Shown: positions 23,532-34,640 of the stretch, piece after piece
Position numbering within the stretch: the first letter of the stretch is position 1
How the letters are laid out: each line of letters begins with the position of its first letter
Assembly (NCBI RefSeq): GCF_001949145.1
Contig: NW_019091397.1
Span: 1,461,477-1,525,476, forward strand
DNA from: Acanthaster planci
Taxonomy: Eukaryota > Echinodermata > Asteroidea > Valvatida > Acanthasteridae
Direction of reading: 5' to 3'
Length of the DNA: 64,000 bases
The notes under the pieces: model-generated
The model's input: only the letters and a program-made list of their open reading frames with translations
Databases searched by the model: none
Told to the model about the DNA's origin: nothing
Translations under genes and position numbers: made by a program

Positions 23532-23545
23532 TCCTATTGATAGGA
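23532..23545 (+). promoter_or_regulatory. Conserved 3'-flank palindrome, copy 2
   Basis: TCCTATTGATAGGA, the same word as after copies 1 and 3, about 74 nt past the stop codon of the pseudogene. Confidence 0.35.
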
Positions 23546-24017
23546 GCCATGGTTGAAAGCCAGCTGCGCGCGACGTAACATTTATCCTCTCGGCAGTGGA
23601 TATTTAGCCGTCGACGGCAAAAAAGTTTTTAAAATAGTTCCCATTGAATTCCAAGTAGAGTCGGTGGTCCATACTGGATAGCGCACACATCTTGAGATCA
23701 ATTGATACGCTCCCAGCTAGGTTCGATCTCCAGCTGTTGTCCTTTGTTTGTCCCCAAAAATTAAGAATTTCCTCTTTTGTACTATTTAAATTTACTTCGA
23801 CATTTAGGCATAATTACAAAGCATTACCTTTTCATTTTCTGATTCGTGGCTCTGGAAATCTTTTGAAAATTTATAAGGGAAAAGGCCGGAATTGTTCCCA
23901 CCTAGTGAATACGAAGTTTAATACAACAGCTATGTTGGCGAAGAACCCGACTAGGTTTGTCATGTTAAGTTCAATAACAGTTTCTGCGCAATGAACCCAG
24001 CATAAGGTTAAATAAGC

Positions 24018-24288
24018 CATTTGAATAAAATCTGGTACACTGAGTTATCTGACTGCACATAAACATAACAATTTGAATTCCCCAGACTAAAGACACTGTT
24101 GCTTTACCTCTTCTTTTCTTCTTCTTTTCCATTGAGAACAGTGTATTGTTGCAAGGCGTCTCTTATGTAACTCAGGAAAAGCTTGCCCCGAATCACGAGG
24201 CATAGCAACAGTGGCTTTAGTATGGAGAATTCCAATTGTTATGTTCACGTGAATTTAAGAACTCAGTGTACCAGATTTTATTCAAATT
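24018..24288. mobile_element. Foldback/MITE-like element
   Basis: The left arm starts ATTTGAATAAAATCTGGTAC and the right arm is its reverse complement, ending at about 24288. The arms are roughly 90 nt, with matching interior blocks ACATAACAATT..GAATTC and CACTGTTGCT. The loop holds a CTTCTTTT tract. No coding capacity. It lies about 50 nt beyond the point where the 3' flanks of copies 1 and 2 stop matching. Confidence 0.8.
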
Positions 24289-24799
24289 TAACTCGCAAAA
24301 GCTTATTGGGTGGCAACGGCTAAATATCCACTGCCTATCATTATGCAACTGGTGGCATTCATTTCCCTCAGAACAAAAATGTGTCATGTGATGTGTAAAT
24401 CATGCAATCAAATGCTCTTATAAAGATTGCTTGTAAGATTTAAAGTACACGTATATCCAACTCAGAGACAAACTTGTTATCTACCATTATAGATGAACTA
24501 TTATACTCTTATTTCTCTAATTTGCAAAAATGGTCTCACTTTTTTATAGTTAAAGTTTAGAAAGGCAACCTAACAGACTGCTTTCTTTTTTTGCCAGGAA
24601 TACTGGAAGGAAAGCGCTTTGATCTAATTTAAAGGCGCTCTATAAAACTATTATACGCGTAATTAATCTTATATTTAGTCTATCATTCAATATTTTGAAG
24701 AATTTTATCAGGATGAACGCTACATCAAATAAAGTTGTAGGCCTACGCAGTTTATATACGTATTTTAATGTAATGGCTTGCAACCCTACTGAAAATGGC

Positions 24800-25025
24800 C
24801 TATTCAAACCAATTGATTTTTCAATTGGATTTAATTGGAATGAATTGGGTCCAATTCAATTGCGTCAAATTGGTGCTCATTTGGTTTCAGTTGGTTTGTT
24901 TTCTCTCCCGTTTGTTTTCCCTCATCAATTGAATTTTTCAAATGGGACTCAATTTGTTGAATTGGTATTGAAATGGTTCTTCAGTTGGTTCTTCGGTTGG
25001 TTAAAATTGGACTGTAAATTGGCAT
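24800..25025. repeat. AATTGG-rich low-complexity block
   Basis: The words AATTG, CAATT and TTGGTT recur about twenty times in 220 nt without a strict period. The 139-codon open frame that covers it is a by-product of this composition (FNWNE-like peptide) and not a supported gene. Confidence 0.65.
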
Positions 25026-26304
25026 TCGACTCTAGGCTCTGCTTGCTATTATGGCGTTCGCAGCACTCTCTTTTCTGGCTCGCTACCGTAAAGTGTCATA
25101 TATCAAAACAATAATCACCTAGCGACGTCACACCTCAACAGAAGTCCCAAGGACCTCCAAACCTATTCAAAATGTTTCCCGCCGCAAACGTACCTTTAAC
25201 CTTCTCTTAGACTGAAACTATTCAACCTTTAACAAAACATGTGCCTATGGCCAACGACACCGTCAAACATAAACATGTACAAGTCTTCTAAGAGGTAAAA
25301 TAGGCAGTTTTATAGGCTGAAAAGGTCAAAGCAGAATTTGTGGACGATGTGCCCCATGAAGCATAACGCGAGGGAGAAACATCCGCGCATTGATTCGTCT
25401 GCTTCAGTGCGTGTGCCGTCATGCTTCAACGAAAATTAGAATTTGAGTTAATTTAGGATAGTTTGATGAATAAAAATTATTAAAAGCAAATAAACTCACA
25501 GCTTATTTGATTTGGCACCAGCTATCGTTTTGTAAAACACTTGGCACACTCAGTCTACTGTAAATATACCACGAATCAGTAATACACGCAGCCTTGATGC
25601 ACTGCACTCGTTGAGTCAACGCCAATTTTGACCAGAACTTGGTCGCAAAAACACTTATAAAGAGGCTTTTCAAAATAAAACGGTGTGTATCAAAAATGTA
25701 TGTTTAGCTCCCTACACTTGTATGAGTGGCAAGGGTTTCAAGTATACATAAATGACGGCCAAAAATTAAAGTATATGTACGCGCAATGAGACTTAAAATT
25801 ATGCTCGGTAAAAAGCTGAAACTTGCCTATACGTATTACCATTCTGTGCAGTTACACTTAATTTTCTACATTAATTTTACGACAAAACATTTTGATTTCT
25901 GAAGCGTAATTGCGTTTAAATAAATTATCTTATATGCAGTCATCCTCTCAGTGCCAACCACCAAAGAGTACTGAAGTGTGACGTTATTTTCAACCAGGAG
26001 GTGTAGTGCAAACGAGCAGAATACGCGCTGTTGGTAAGGTTCACAAGCTGGTTCTCCAGCTATTAATGCCTTAATTGCACACATAATTGTGCCACTATCG
26101 TATTCACTTCGGTACTCTTTAGCCGGCGTTCAGACGATACGAGCGGTTGCGACAAATAGCTACCCTGCCATATACTCCAGCTTCCAGTCATACAACCATA
26201 CAGTCATATTATCGGCAGCACAGGTTGCACGGGATATTACTCTGTCGGCTGCCTCAACTCGTCACGTACGTCAGCGCACCCAATACTTCCACATACGAAG
26301 TGTG

Positions 26305-26605
26305 GACATTCGATCCTTTGTTCTCCAGTGGTTATAAGGTAACTTGGGAAAAATGCGCCTTTTTCTCCCACTGTACTTAGGATAACTCCTTCGAGCTGGA
26401 TTTTTGATGATGATTTCCTGGACTGCTCCTCTTCATTTTGCCACTGATAACCTTGACCCCAAAATGCCTCTGCATGAAGCTGTTTTTCAGAGGGGAAAAC
26501 GAAGTGTGGTCGTGTGCGAGTCCACATAATGCCATCGCACCCTACGTTATGTGGAATTTTTTATGCAAAAGTCCACACTTTGTATGCACAGTCCCTCTTC
26601 CCAGG
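26305..26605 (+). repeat. Dispersed repeat family A, copy 2
   Basis: Plus-strand counterpart of the repeat at 1-312. It has CCTTTGTTCTCC near the left end, GGATTT..TGATGATGATTTCCTGGACT in the middle, then CTTGACCCCAAAATGC. Last comes a GTCCACATAATG / CTACGTTATGTGGA inverted pair that could fold. Confidence 0.7.
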
Positions 26606-26849
26606 CTGTACATTCAACAGAAGATTGAGTTATCATAATTCTTAAATTTAAGTGAGTGAATTTTAGGTTTCACAGCTAACACCCAAAACTTTGGCCTGTA
26701 ATACACAACACAATGGACCCACGGACTCCACTCAAGTTGCACGTATACACTTCATTCAGTGATGTATAGGGGTCAGTCTGGCTCCTGGCCTGAAATTTGC
26801 GGACGGCTCTTAACATTTTGCGTCAGGTGTCGTCCATGGTTAAATATAG

Positions 26850-27430
26850 ATCGTGACGTAACATTTCAGGGGTGACCAGGAAGGCACAGGCCCAGTCTGG
26901 GTCACGGACGTCAAATAAAACAATGAGATCCGACATCTCAGCCGGGAGCCATTTTGTTTCATTTTTATTACATTTAATTTTTATTATATTATATTTTTAG
27001 AATGTCACATGATACACAACGGCACGAAATACACAAGAAAAACAGACACTGGAACTAACAAAACCAGTTTCTTTTTCTTGCTTAAGGCATACACAGCCTC
27101 AGGCTATTGTGGTTAGCCTGGCCAAGGCAGCATCGCTCACTTTGTGAATGAATCTCATGCCGCTAAGGGAAGGCCTCAGTGGACAGTCATTCACGATGTG
27201 TTGAATAGTCTGGTGGCGTAGTCAAAGTAGGGAGACGGGATTTCTGTCATCCCCCACCTATGCAGATGGTGGGCTTTTCTTACAAAGGCTGTGCGGATTC
27301 TGTTCAGGATTAGCTGTTGCTTGCCTGGAAGGTCAAAATTGGGTAGTTTCTCGGTGGGGTCTGTTAAGACCTCTCCAGTAGGCCTACTTGGTTTTGCAAA
27401 AAAATGAGTTTGCATTCCTACGGATGACGC
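26850..27430 (-). mobile_element. Truncated non-LTR retrotransposon (reverse transcriptase C-terminal end)
   Basis: On the minus strand, codons from about 27385 encode LPGKQQLILNRIRTAF and then KAHHLHRWGM. After a frame break near 27215 they continue as QTIQHIVNDCPLRPSLSGMR and end SDAALARLTTIA with a stop at 27099-27101. The RIRT..HHLHRWG..H.V.DCPL pattern is the cysteine/histidine-containing C-terminal end typical of Jockey/RTE-type LINE ORF2 proteins. The remaining 26850-27098 would be its 3' UTR. It is 5'-truncated and frameshifted, so it is dead. It ends about 120 nt before the leader of transporter copy 3. Confidence 0.75.
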
Positions 27431-27562
27431 ACTCAATAAGACCACAAAGGAACGTCAAAGTTGGAAGTCTCGTGCTGAAAATTTGTGTTGTGTATTTTCA
27501 GAATCTGACAAGGTTTTCGTCGTCCCTTCATGCTGTGATTTACCATAAATGACTTCACCGGC

Positions 27563-30500
27563 ATGGCACACATCAATTACGACCACGACAGCTGGGGCTG
27601 GATCATGGTGGCCGCAACATTTGTCAACTGCTTTTTGATCTTTGGTCAGCTCAAAGCTCTTGGTGTCCTTCTCATTCCGATGACTGACGACTTTGTCAGT
27701 GACCTGTGGCTGATTGGCTGGGTTGTAGTCTTATACAGCACAGGTTTTTATTGTTTTGGTAAGAGAAATTGAAGTGCTATAGACAGAACATTTTAGATTT
27801 TCTTGTTTGTGCGTCTTAATATAATAAAAAAAAAATTAAGGGATCATTGCTATGCACGTCTGTTTTCCATGAATTGTGTTGTCGATTTGATGCAGGACAA
27901 TCAGTCAGTGAGCTTTCAGTTTTAGGCCAGTTACATTCGGCAGCAGGATTACATCACGCTTATGTTCTTGCATTGCAAGTATATATGATTTCATAATGTG
28001 TATCAGTTAAATACACAAAACTCTCAGCTAGTTTTGAGTGTGTCCACAAACGTATGTCAACAGCACTCTTTTTTCAGAGTGGGATTTCATACATTTTGAA
28101 GAAAAACGTGAAGATTGAAAAAAAATGTCACTGATATTTACGCATTAAATGTGCTGGTTGTCGCTAAAATAGCCAGGACCTGCTGAAGAGTGCTGAAGAA
28201 TTTGCCATTGCGAAATACAAACTGTTCTAATTCAATTACAGAGTATTTCTTTCTCTGGTAAATTCTCAGTCAGAACCATTCATATTAGCCACAGAAATGA
28301 CATAGCTGGAAATAACACATTGAGATTTAAGCCCCCTGTGCATCCTAACATTAATAGTTATTACGTGATCCAAAGTTTGAAGGAGTATTGGTAGTTAACT
28401 TTGTGTTTCTGATAGATTTTCATTTTCTTTTTGTACGAAGGACCTGTTGCAGGTGCCTTCTCCCGTATGTTTGGAAGCCGTCCCATGATGATTTTGGGTG
28501 GGCTCATGAACACCGTTGGCATAATTTTGGCGTCCATATCTCCTACAGTTTCTCTGCTCGCGGTGTTCATTATTGGACTGTCAGGTAAGGGACTTCTATC
28601 ATTGTGCACACTGTAATTCAACATGTTGCCATGTATCTTGCTTGAGAGTGGACCCCATGTAACCATTTTTCACTCAACGAGAATTAACCAGCAAGGTGTT
28701 ATAACGCAGTTGGCAACTCAACGGAAACATGCTTTCTCTGATTTTATCTGTTGAAATAAATATGGAAGCATCCAAATCGAACACAGTGTCATTGATCATC
28801 AGAGCTCAACTCAAACAAGCTAAAAAGGGCTCTTTTTCTGTTCATACCATGATGCGAATTCTGAATGTAGATTGCGTCATTCTGGGAAAACAGAGTAAAA
28901 GAGGTGAACCCTCGCCATATGTTCGTAGTGGATAAACCCTTGTATATGCCAAGTGTTGCATGTAGCCATTGTTTGTATCCATTGTTTGGCATGCGCAAGG
29001 GTTTATCCACTACGAACATATTCTGTTTTCCCAGAATGACGCAATCTACATTCAGAATTTACATCATGGTATGAACAGAAAAAGAGCCCTTTTTAGCTTG
29101 TTTGAGTTGTGCTCTGAAGACAAATGTCACTGCGTTTGATTTGGATGCTTCCATATTTATTTGAATAGACAAAATCAGAGAAAACACGTTTTCCTATGAG
29201 TTGCTCTTTAAATAAACCACGGACCATTTGAGTAAACCACTTCGAGGGTTTAATTGTGTCTGTGTTGGGAGGACACGGCGTGGAGCACTCGATAGGCACA
29301 CAGAATTTATGTACATAATTAGTGAATTCTGTTTAACAAAAAGCATGTTGAAATCGTGTGATGTTTATGGCGACTTCCAGAAACCCTGCCTCTTTTGTAT
29401 TTTAACAGCAGTGGTGTAACTAAGGGGAGACACATCACCCCTTGAGGCATCATGCCTAACCTTATCGGTTGATGTCCGCCTTGGTCATTATTTTACGTTA
29501 CACTCCATGAGAACAAGGTAATACAGATCCTAACCTGCCCCTCTCCAGAAGATGAGGGCCCCAAGTACCCTCCTCCAAAATGTACTTTAGTTGTGCAACA
29601 GCGACAAAGAGAAATTGCTCACAAATATGTGGGGTTTTTTGTTTTTTTTGTTTGTTGGGGTGTTTGTTTGTTTGTTTGTTTGTTTGTTTTTGTGTGTTTG
29701 GTTTGGTTTGTTTTGTGAAGGGAAAAAACTAAGCCTAACAAACTGAGACAAGTCGTTCATTTGATGTGATACACCACCATAGTAGTGTACCATCCTTTCA
29801 TCATATGTGAGGGTACCAGTGAGTGGTTCCTCCTATGGGTCTTATAAGTTTTTAATCTTGTGGGAGGGTTATTCGTTTGGTTGGGCGGTCAGGGGAAAAG
29901 GTGGCAGTAAATTATTTATCCTGGAAATTCCAAAGTTTTTCATTTGTGGCGATTCGAGGTAATGTAGGAGGCACAAGGAATTTTTTCAAAGGCAAAAAAG
30001 GGTGGGTCGAAAGTGAGAGCCATAGCACTGCGAATCCCGAATAAAAAAACACAAGAAACGTTATTGTGGTGCATCTATTCAGTAACAGCACGAAGTATCC
30101 GAAAGGATTTCAAAAGTGCACTCTATCCCGTCCTTTCCTAGGTTTTGTAGACCTGTGTACACAAACGCAAACTCCCCTGTATAAATCTGGTGCAAACGTG
30201 TCCATCTTTGACCAGCTAGGGAGCAATTTGACAACAGAGCAGTTGTTAATTCTGTGATATCAGCAGCTAGATCTTTGGGGATGTAGCCGGTGCATATGAT
30301 GATCCAACTTCCACTGATGTTGGAAAGTATGAAAACAGGGTTTTAAATAGGATCTTTAACTCACCTTAAAACGGATTTTTCTTCCATTTATAACGTTTTT
30401 GGCAGGTATCGGGTGTGCGTTCCCTTACTGTATCAGTTTTGCTGTCATGGCCTCTTACTTCAAAGACAAATATCCCTTGGCCCTTGGTATATCGACGATG

Positions 30501-32298
30501 GGTATTCCCTTGGGTGTGATGGCTTACGGGCCAATGACACAGGTTCTTCTTGACACCTACGGCTGGAGAGGAGCAATGCTCATATTGGGAGGTATCTCGT
30601 TCCACGCGGTCGCATGCGGTGTGTTGGTACGAAGGGATCCATCGTCCATTGCTGCAGACACCGATCGGTATCAAGAGGTTTCAATCGGCGATGAGGAGAG
30701 AAACAACCAGGAAGAAGGGGAAGCTCATGTCAGCGACACCTCTGACTGTGCACGTGGCTTCCCCGGTCATTGCGAAATGGCGCCATCGAAGTGCTGCCTG
30801 GACTTCATAGCTGCATTTGATTTCAAACTGTTGGCAGATGTCAAGTTTGTTTTGCTTATTATTGGAAGGTGCACAGCGACGTTTGCCTACAACGCTTGGT
30901 TGGTGTATATGGTGTCGCATGGTCAATTTCAGGGCTTGAACGAACTCCAGGCATCATTTCTACCTACTGCTTTCGGGGTTGGCAACGTAATCGGAAAGTG
31001 TGTGGTACCCCTTTTTCAAAAGGTGGTACCACCCTTGACATTTTGGGCGTGTTTTGGGGCATTCATCGTGTGTGCATCGTTCGTGGCAGACGCCCTCATA
31101 ACACATTTTATTGGGCAGCTGGTAATTACGAGCCTAATAGGCGTTGGTTACGCTGCGATGTACCAAGCTATTGACGTCAAGGTGCGGTTCCTTGCAACAG
31201 ATAACCGGTTGGTGAGCATACTGGCCTGGCAGGGAGTCTTTGTAGGCGTAGCTGGAGCGCTTGGAGGATTACTCTCTGGTAAGAATGTTCTCAGATTTCC
31301 TGCAAAAAGTCGGCGTAAAGATTTGATTAAGTGGTCTCATTTGAATCTAAACACAAAAGAACTGAATGTGTTAATTGCATGGTTCCACATCGCCACACCC
31401 GTAACAAGTTCATTTCTTTAACATATACTTATAGAGGGCGTCAATTCAGCTCAATTCAAATCGTTTTATTAGTTCAGTACGTGTCCTTTTATCATTTCAT
31501 GGGCCCTTCTTATCGTGCTAACTCTATTACCCACCTTCTGACTATTTCACGTACATCTGGTAATTGAGTGAATGGACTGGGCCTACAAGTATATCAAGAA
31601 GTTTCCAACGCGCGTAGTATGTCTTTGGAGCTATATCAGTCTATAATGTACACTCAAAGGCAAGAGTTCATGGTGGTGTACGTTTCAACTGTCCCTTCCC
31701 ACAACTTTAATTCTATATAACTTCAACCTGTTAAAACTCCATAGGCCTACTTACGGTATGATAAACACTGTGCTAACTGTTTACAAAAGGTCCTTGTACG
31801 ATGGGTTACAAAGCTCTTAGTCTTGCAGAAGCTTCCAAATTCTTTCCTTCATTTCCTTTCAAGCGATTAACCTAGGAGAAAGATGCAGAGGCTGAAAAAC
31901 TTTTTCCCTCCACGGTCCATTCCACTCAACTCATGAAAAAAAGAATGATGCCATGCGTTGGCATCCCATCATTACAGCCTAAACGCCTGTGAACAACATA
32001 GGGCGCTATCGTGCTTTCACGGGATTGATTTTGGCACTAACAAGTTCTGAAAATTGTCAGTGCACCAACTTCGTTGTGTTTTCAAAGGCTGCTGAACCAT
32101 TGTCTGCTTGACTCATAAATGTGTCATTGATTAGCTTCTGATGAAACTATACTTACTTATGTTTGTTTAATTAAAGGTTGGATTTACGAATGGACGGGGA
32201 GTTTCATCACATCCTTCTTCGTGTATAGTGGGCTGACGTTGTTGTCGATTCCTGTGTTCATCATTGAGGCTATATACGCCAAGCAAAGTGCTCGTTGA
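27563..32298 (+). CDS. Monocarboxylate-transporter-like protein (SLC16/MFS), copy 3
   Basis: Exons 27563-27758, 28441-28584, 30406-31278 and 32177-32298, all phase 1, give 444 aa; same family and layout as copy 1. The start is displaced. The ATG homologous to the other copies (27549) is out of frame because one A is missing at about 27562, so the second Met (MAHINYDHDSWGW) is the likely start. It has G at -3 and G at +4, whereas the upstream ATG has T at -3. TM1 Lys, the YFKDKYPLALG signature, YGWRGAMLI and the acidic loop are all present. The loop is nearly identical to copy 1 while TM8-TM10 differ (two residues shorter, GKCVVPLFQKVV). The leader acceptor is at 27500-27501. Intron 2 contains a 490-bp foldback. 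Confidence 0.87.
28713..29204. mobile_element. Long near-perfect inverted repeat (about 490 bp) in intron 2 of transporter copy 3
   Basis: The arms of roughly 200-240 nt (28713-28953 and 28985-29204) are reverse complements. Matched blocks include GCAACTCA / TGAGTTGC, CTCTGATTTT / AAAATCAGAG, AAGGGCTCTTTTTCTGTTCA and its complement, and GTAGTGGATAAACCCTTG and its complement. The loop is about 30 nt. The left arm holds about 22 nt (28900-28921) absent from the right arm. Aligned intron 2 of copy 2 reads straight across the site (about 21125), so this is an insertion. Confidence 0.88.
29635..29716. repeat. (TTTG)n microsatellite
   Basis: T-rich run followed by about eight TTTG units and a TTTGGTTTGG tail. 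It is an ordinary simple repeat in intron 2 of copy 3. Confidence 0.9.
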
Positions 32299-32365
32299 AA
32301 AGCAAAGCTCTTCCACAAAGTTGAAGCCGTTGCTGTACATATACTATTTGTATTCTGCCACCACT

Positions 32366-32379
32366 TCCTATTGATAGGA
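32366..32379 (+). promoter_or_regulatory. Conserved 3'-flank palindrome, copy 3
   Basis: TCCTATTGATAGGA retained about 68 nt after the stop although most of the surrounding 3' flank no longer matches copies 1 and 2. Confidence 0.4.
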
Positions 32380-32579
32380 AAGATGATATAGTTGCGACGT
32401 AATGTTCGTAAAATTATACTTCATATTTTACTCGTTACCCTTACAATCAGAACAAGGGTGCAGTTTCTGCTGCATTCAGAAAATTTTGCCTCAGGCAATT
32501 TATCCATTCTATTGGTCGAGATCATGATCTCTAGGCCTATGGTTCAGATCCATAAAGCACTGGCTGACTGTGCACCACC

Positions 32580-32728
32580 TGTAACATTTGAAATGAGTTG
32601 ATTCGGTTTAGACTTTTGTATTCGCTGGTTCCAGCCATTTTGAAGAATCGGTACAGGATTAAGCTCTGACTAAAACCAGCGAATTCGAAGTCTAAGCTGA
32701 ATCCACTCATTTCGAAAACGCTTGTAAC
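32580..32728. mobile_element. Foldback/MITE-like element
   Basis: The left arm (32580-32632) and right arm (32671-32728) are imperfect reverse complements. Shared blocks are TGTAACA/TGTTACA-like ends, GAAATGAGTKGATTC, TTAGACTT and ATTCGCTGGTT. The loop is about 38 nt. It lies about 280 nt after the stop of transporter copy 3. No coding. Confidence 0.72.
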
Positions 32729-33284
32729 GCGCCACACGATCAGCTCGAGAGAGAAAGCCAATGTCGAATTCGAGTTCTGTATGAATGTTAACAAAACTGA
32801 AAGTATTAGGGAGCCAGTATACATTATGTGAATATTGACATACTATCAAGAAAAATTATGTAACCCTTGACATAGAGAGAGTTATTTGAACAGAGCTAGA
32901 GAACTCGGCAATTCAAGTTCTGGCTGGTGGTTAAGGATGTCACCAAACGTCTTTATCACTGTCGTCTTGAATGAAATATTTCAACCTGTAAACCTGAAGA
33001 CAAAATAAATAAAAACTAATTGTTTTTTACTGAGCTGAATAAATAGAATGATCGAGGAAGCAGTTGATCAATTTGTTCCCTGGCCCTGGGCTCCAGTTAG
33101 CACTGGAACGACGCTCACGGGCCCTTTTCAAAAATGGCCCTTTTGTGTTAACAGACGACTGCGGTTGGACCGTGAAAATAAATTTTAATAAATAATGAAT
33201 GAATTTTAAAAAGAATGGGGAAATATATTTCTACGTCGGTGAAAAAGCCCTTTAATGAGTGGAACTGTACAGCGACAATTAGTA

Positions 33285-33360
33285 AGGTTATATCCTGCAA
33301 GATATGGGACGGAGGGGGTACCTCCCCCACATGACCAATCTCTATACGCGCTCTAGCCTA
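33285..33360 (-). repeat. Dispersed repeat family E, partial copy
   Basis: Reverse complement of the right part of the repeat at 4855-5045 (GGTACC.CC.CCTCCCATATCTTGC and the preceding TATAG..ATTGG block). A short fragment only. Confidence 0.5.
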
Positions 33361-34290
33361 TTGTTACCTAGATGTCTGTGGTTGTAAAGGTATGCAGAGT
33401 ATGCAGGATGTAGTTTTGAGCTTTACATTTGAGATTTTCTTGTACTTTTATTTCATGTTGTAATAATTGTAGTGTAGCAGTACTCTTCAATGTGCAAGTA
33501 CAATTTTGTTGTTACTGTTGTTTGTAAACAGTTTCTAATGGGCTCCAGGTTTCCTAGGGCCTGCATGTACTTCTTCTTGCCTAACCTTCAAGCCCTCGTT
33601 ACTCTGTGGGTTTGTTCATAACCAAACAATCCTGTTTGCACACACCCCCCCAAAAAAAAGAGGAAGCATAAACGTTTTTTCTTCTCTTCTTCTTTTGGGT
33701 TGATTCTCCATTGTAAAGCCTTGCTGAATGTTTGGACTATTTGCACGAGATTTATTTCTGTTGGTGTTGATAGACTGCTAGGCCTGGTATTATGCCCTTG
33801 CCCAAACACTTCCAGGCGCCCTGCAGAATTTAAGGCATCACCGTTGCCCCATCTATAAAGTTAAAGACCTCGGATGAAAATTACTGGAAGAACGCAAAAT
33901 TATATTATGGCTGACCCTGCACTACATCTGATCTTCAAAAATTTGCGATCGATGTTGATCAATACTGAGTCGATTGTCATGGGGCTAAAATCTCAACAAG
34001 GAAATCATCTTCTAATTTCCATGATTAACCCTTTATCTCCAAAAGGACTGTCTCAGATTTTCTTTCCTGCCAAGAATAGCAGCTCAGTGGAACCCATACT
34101 TCCTATATATATTTGGGAAGCCATTTCTGTGGAGTCCTTTATAGCAAAACTTCAAGGGATAAATCTCTCTTCAGTACCAATAGTACCAATGAAATCATAT
34201 AAAAAGGTCCACGAGCCACCATCACGCACCTGCAACTGTATACCACTTTGTGGAATTTGCTTGCAGTATCCGACAGATACACAAACACAC
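33361..34290. other. Intergenic, no supported gene
   Basis: A 149-codon open frame starts at 33874 but shows no domain, no splice support and ends inside repeat family F, so I do not call it. Confidence 0.4.
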
Positions 34291-34292
34291 AG

Positions 34293-34640
34293 CAGCAGGT
34301 TTGCCGTAAACGCAGATTAGAGGGAACGACAAGAGATATACAGACAATGTAATCGGTGGACACGACTGTGGGGCAAAGCATCTAGCCTTGTGCATTATTT
34401 TCAACCTTTTTGAGTCCACAGGAGTAAGGGCTGAGATCAATAGGTACAATATCTCACAACGTGAGCCTCTGGTCTAAAGCCAGCAACGGCAATGTGGGAA
34501 GTTAAGACACTGGCGCTAACGTGGACGTCTATCTAAGCCATCTCTCATCACCACCTGGAGTATGCGCAGAGGAGTTCTGAGACTGGTGATAGGAGTACCA
34601 GACAAGACCCGTGTCTTGATTTGTGTCAAAAACCGTCATT
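34293..34640 (+). repeat. Dispersed repeat family F, copy 1
   Basis: Begins AGCAGCAGGTTTGCCGT and stays alignable with 46288-46640 through blocks GGGGCA..GCATC.AGCC, CTCACAAC and CAATGT.GGAAGT to CTGGTRATAGGA. The frames differ between copies, so it is treated as non-coding interspersed DNA. Confidence 0.6.

Noticed and set aside
24695-25114. 139-codon open frame
   Set aside because: Explained by the AATTGG-rich low-complexity block; no domain or splice support.
33874-34320. 148-codon open frame
   Set aside because: No recognisable domain, no splice partners, and its end lies in repeat family F.
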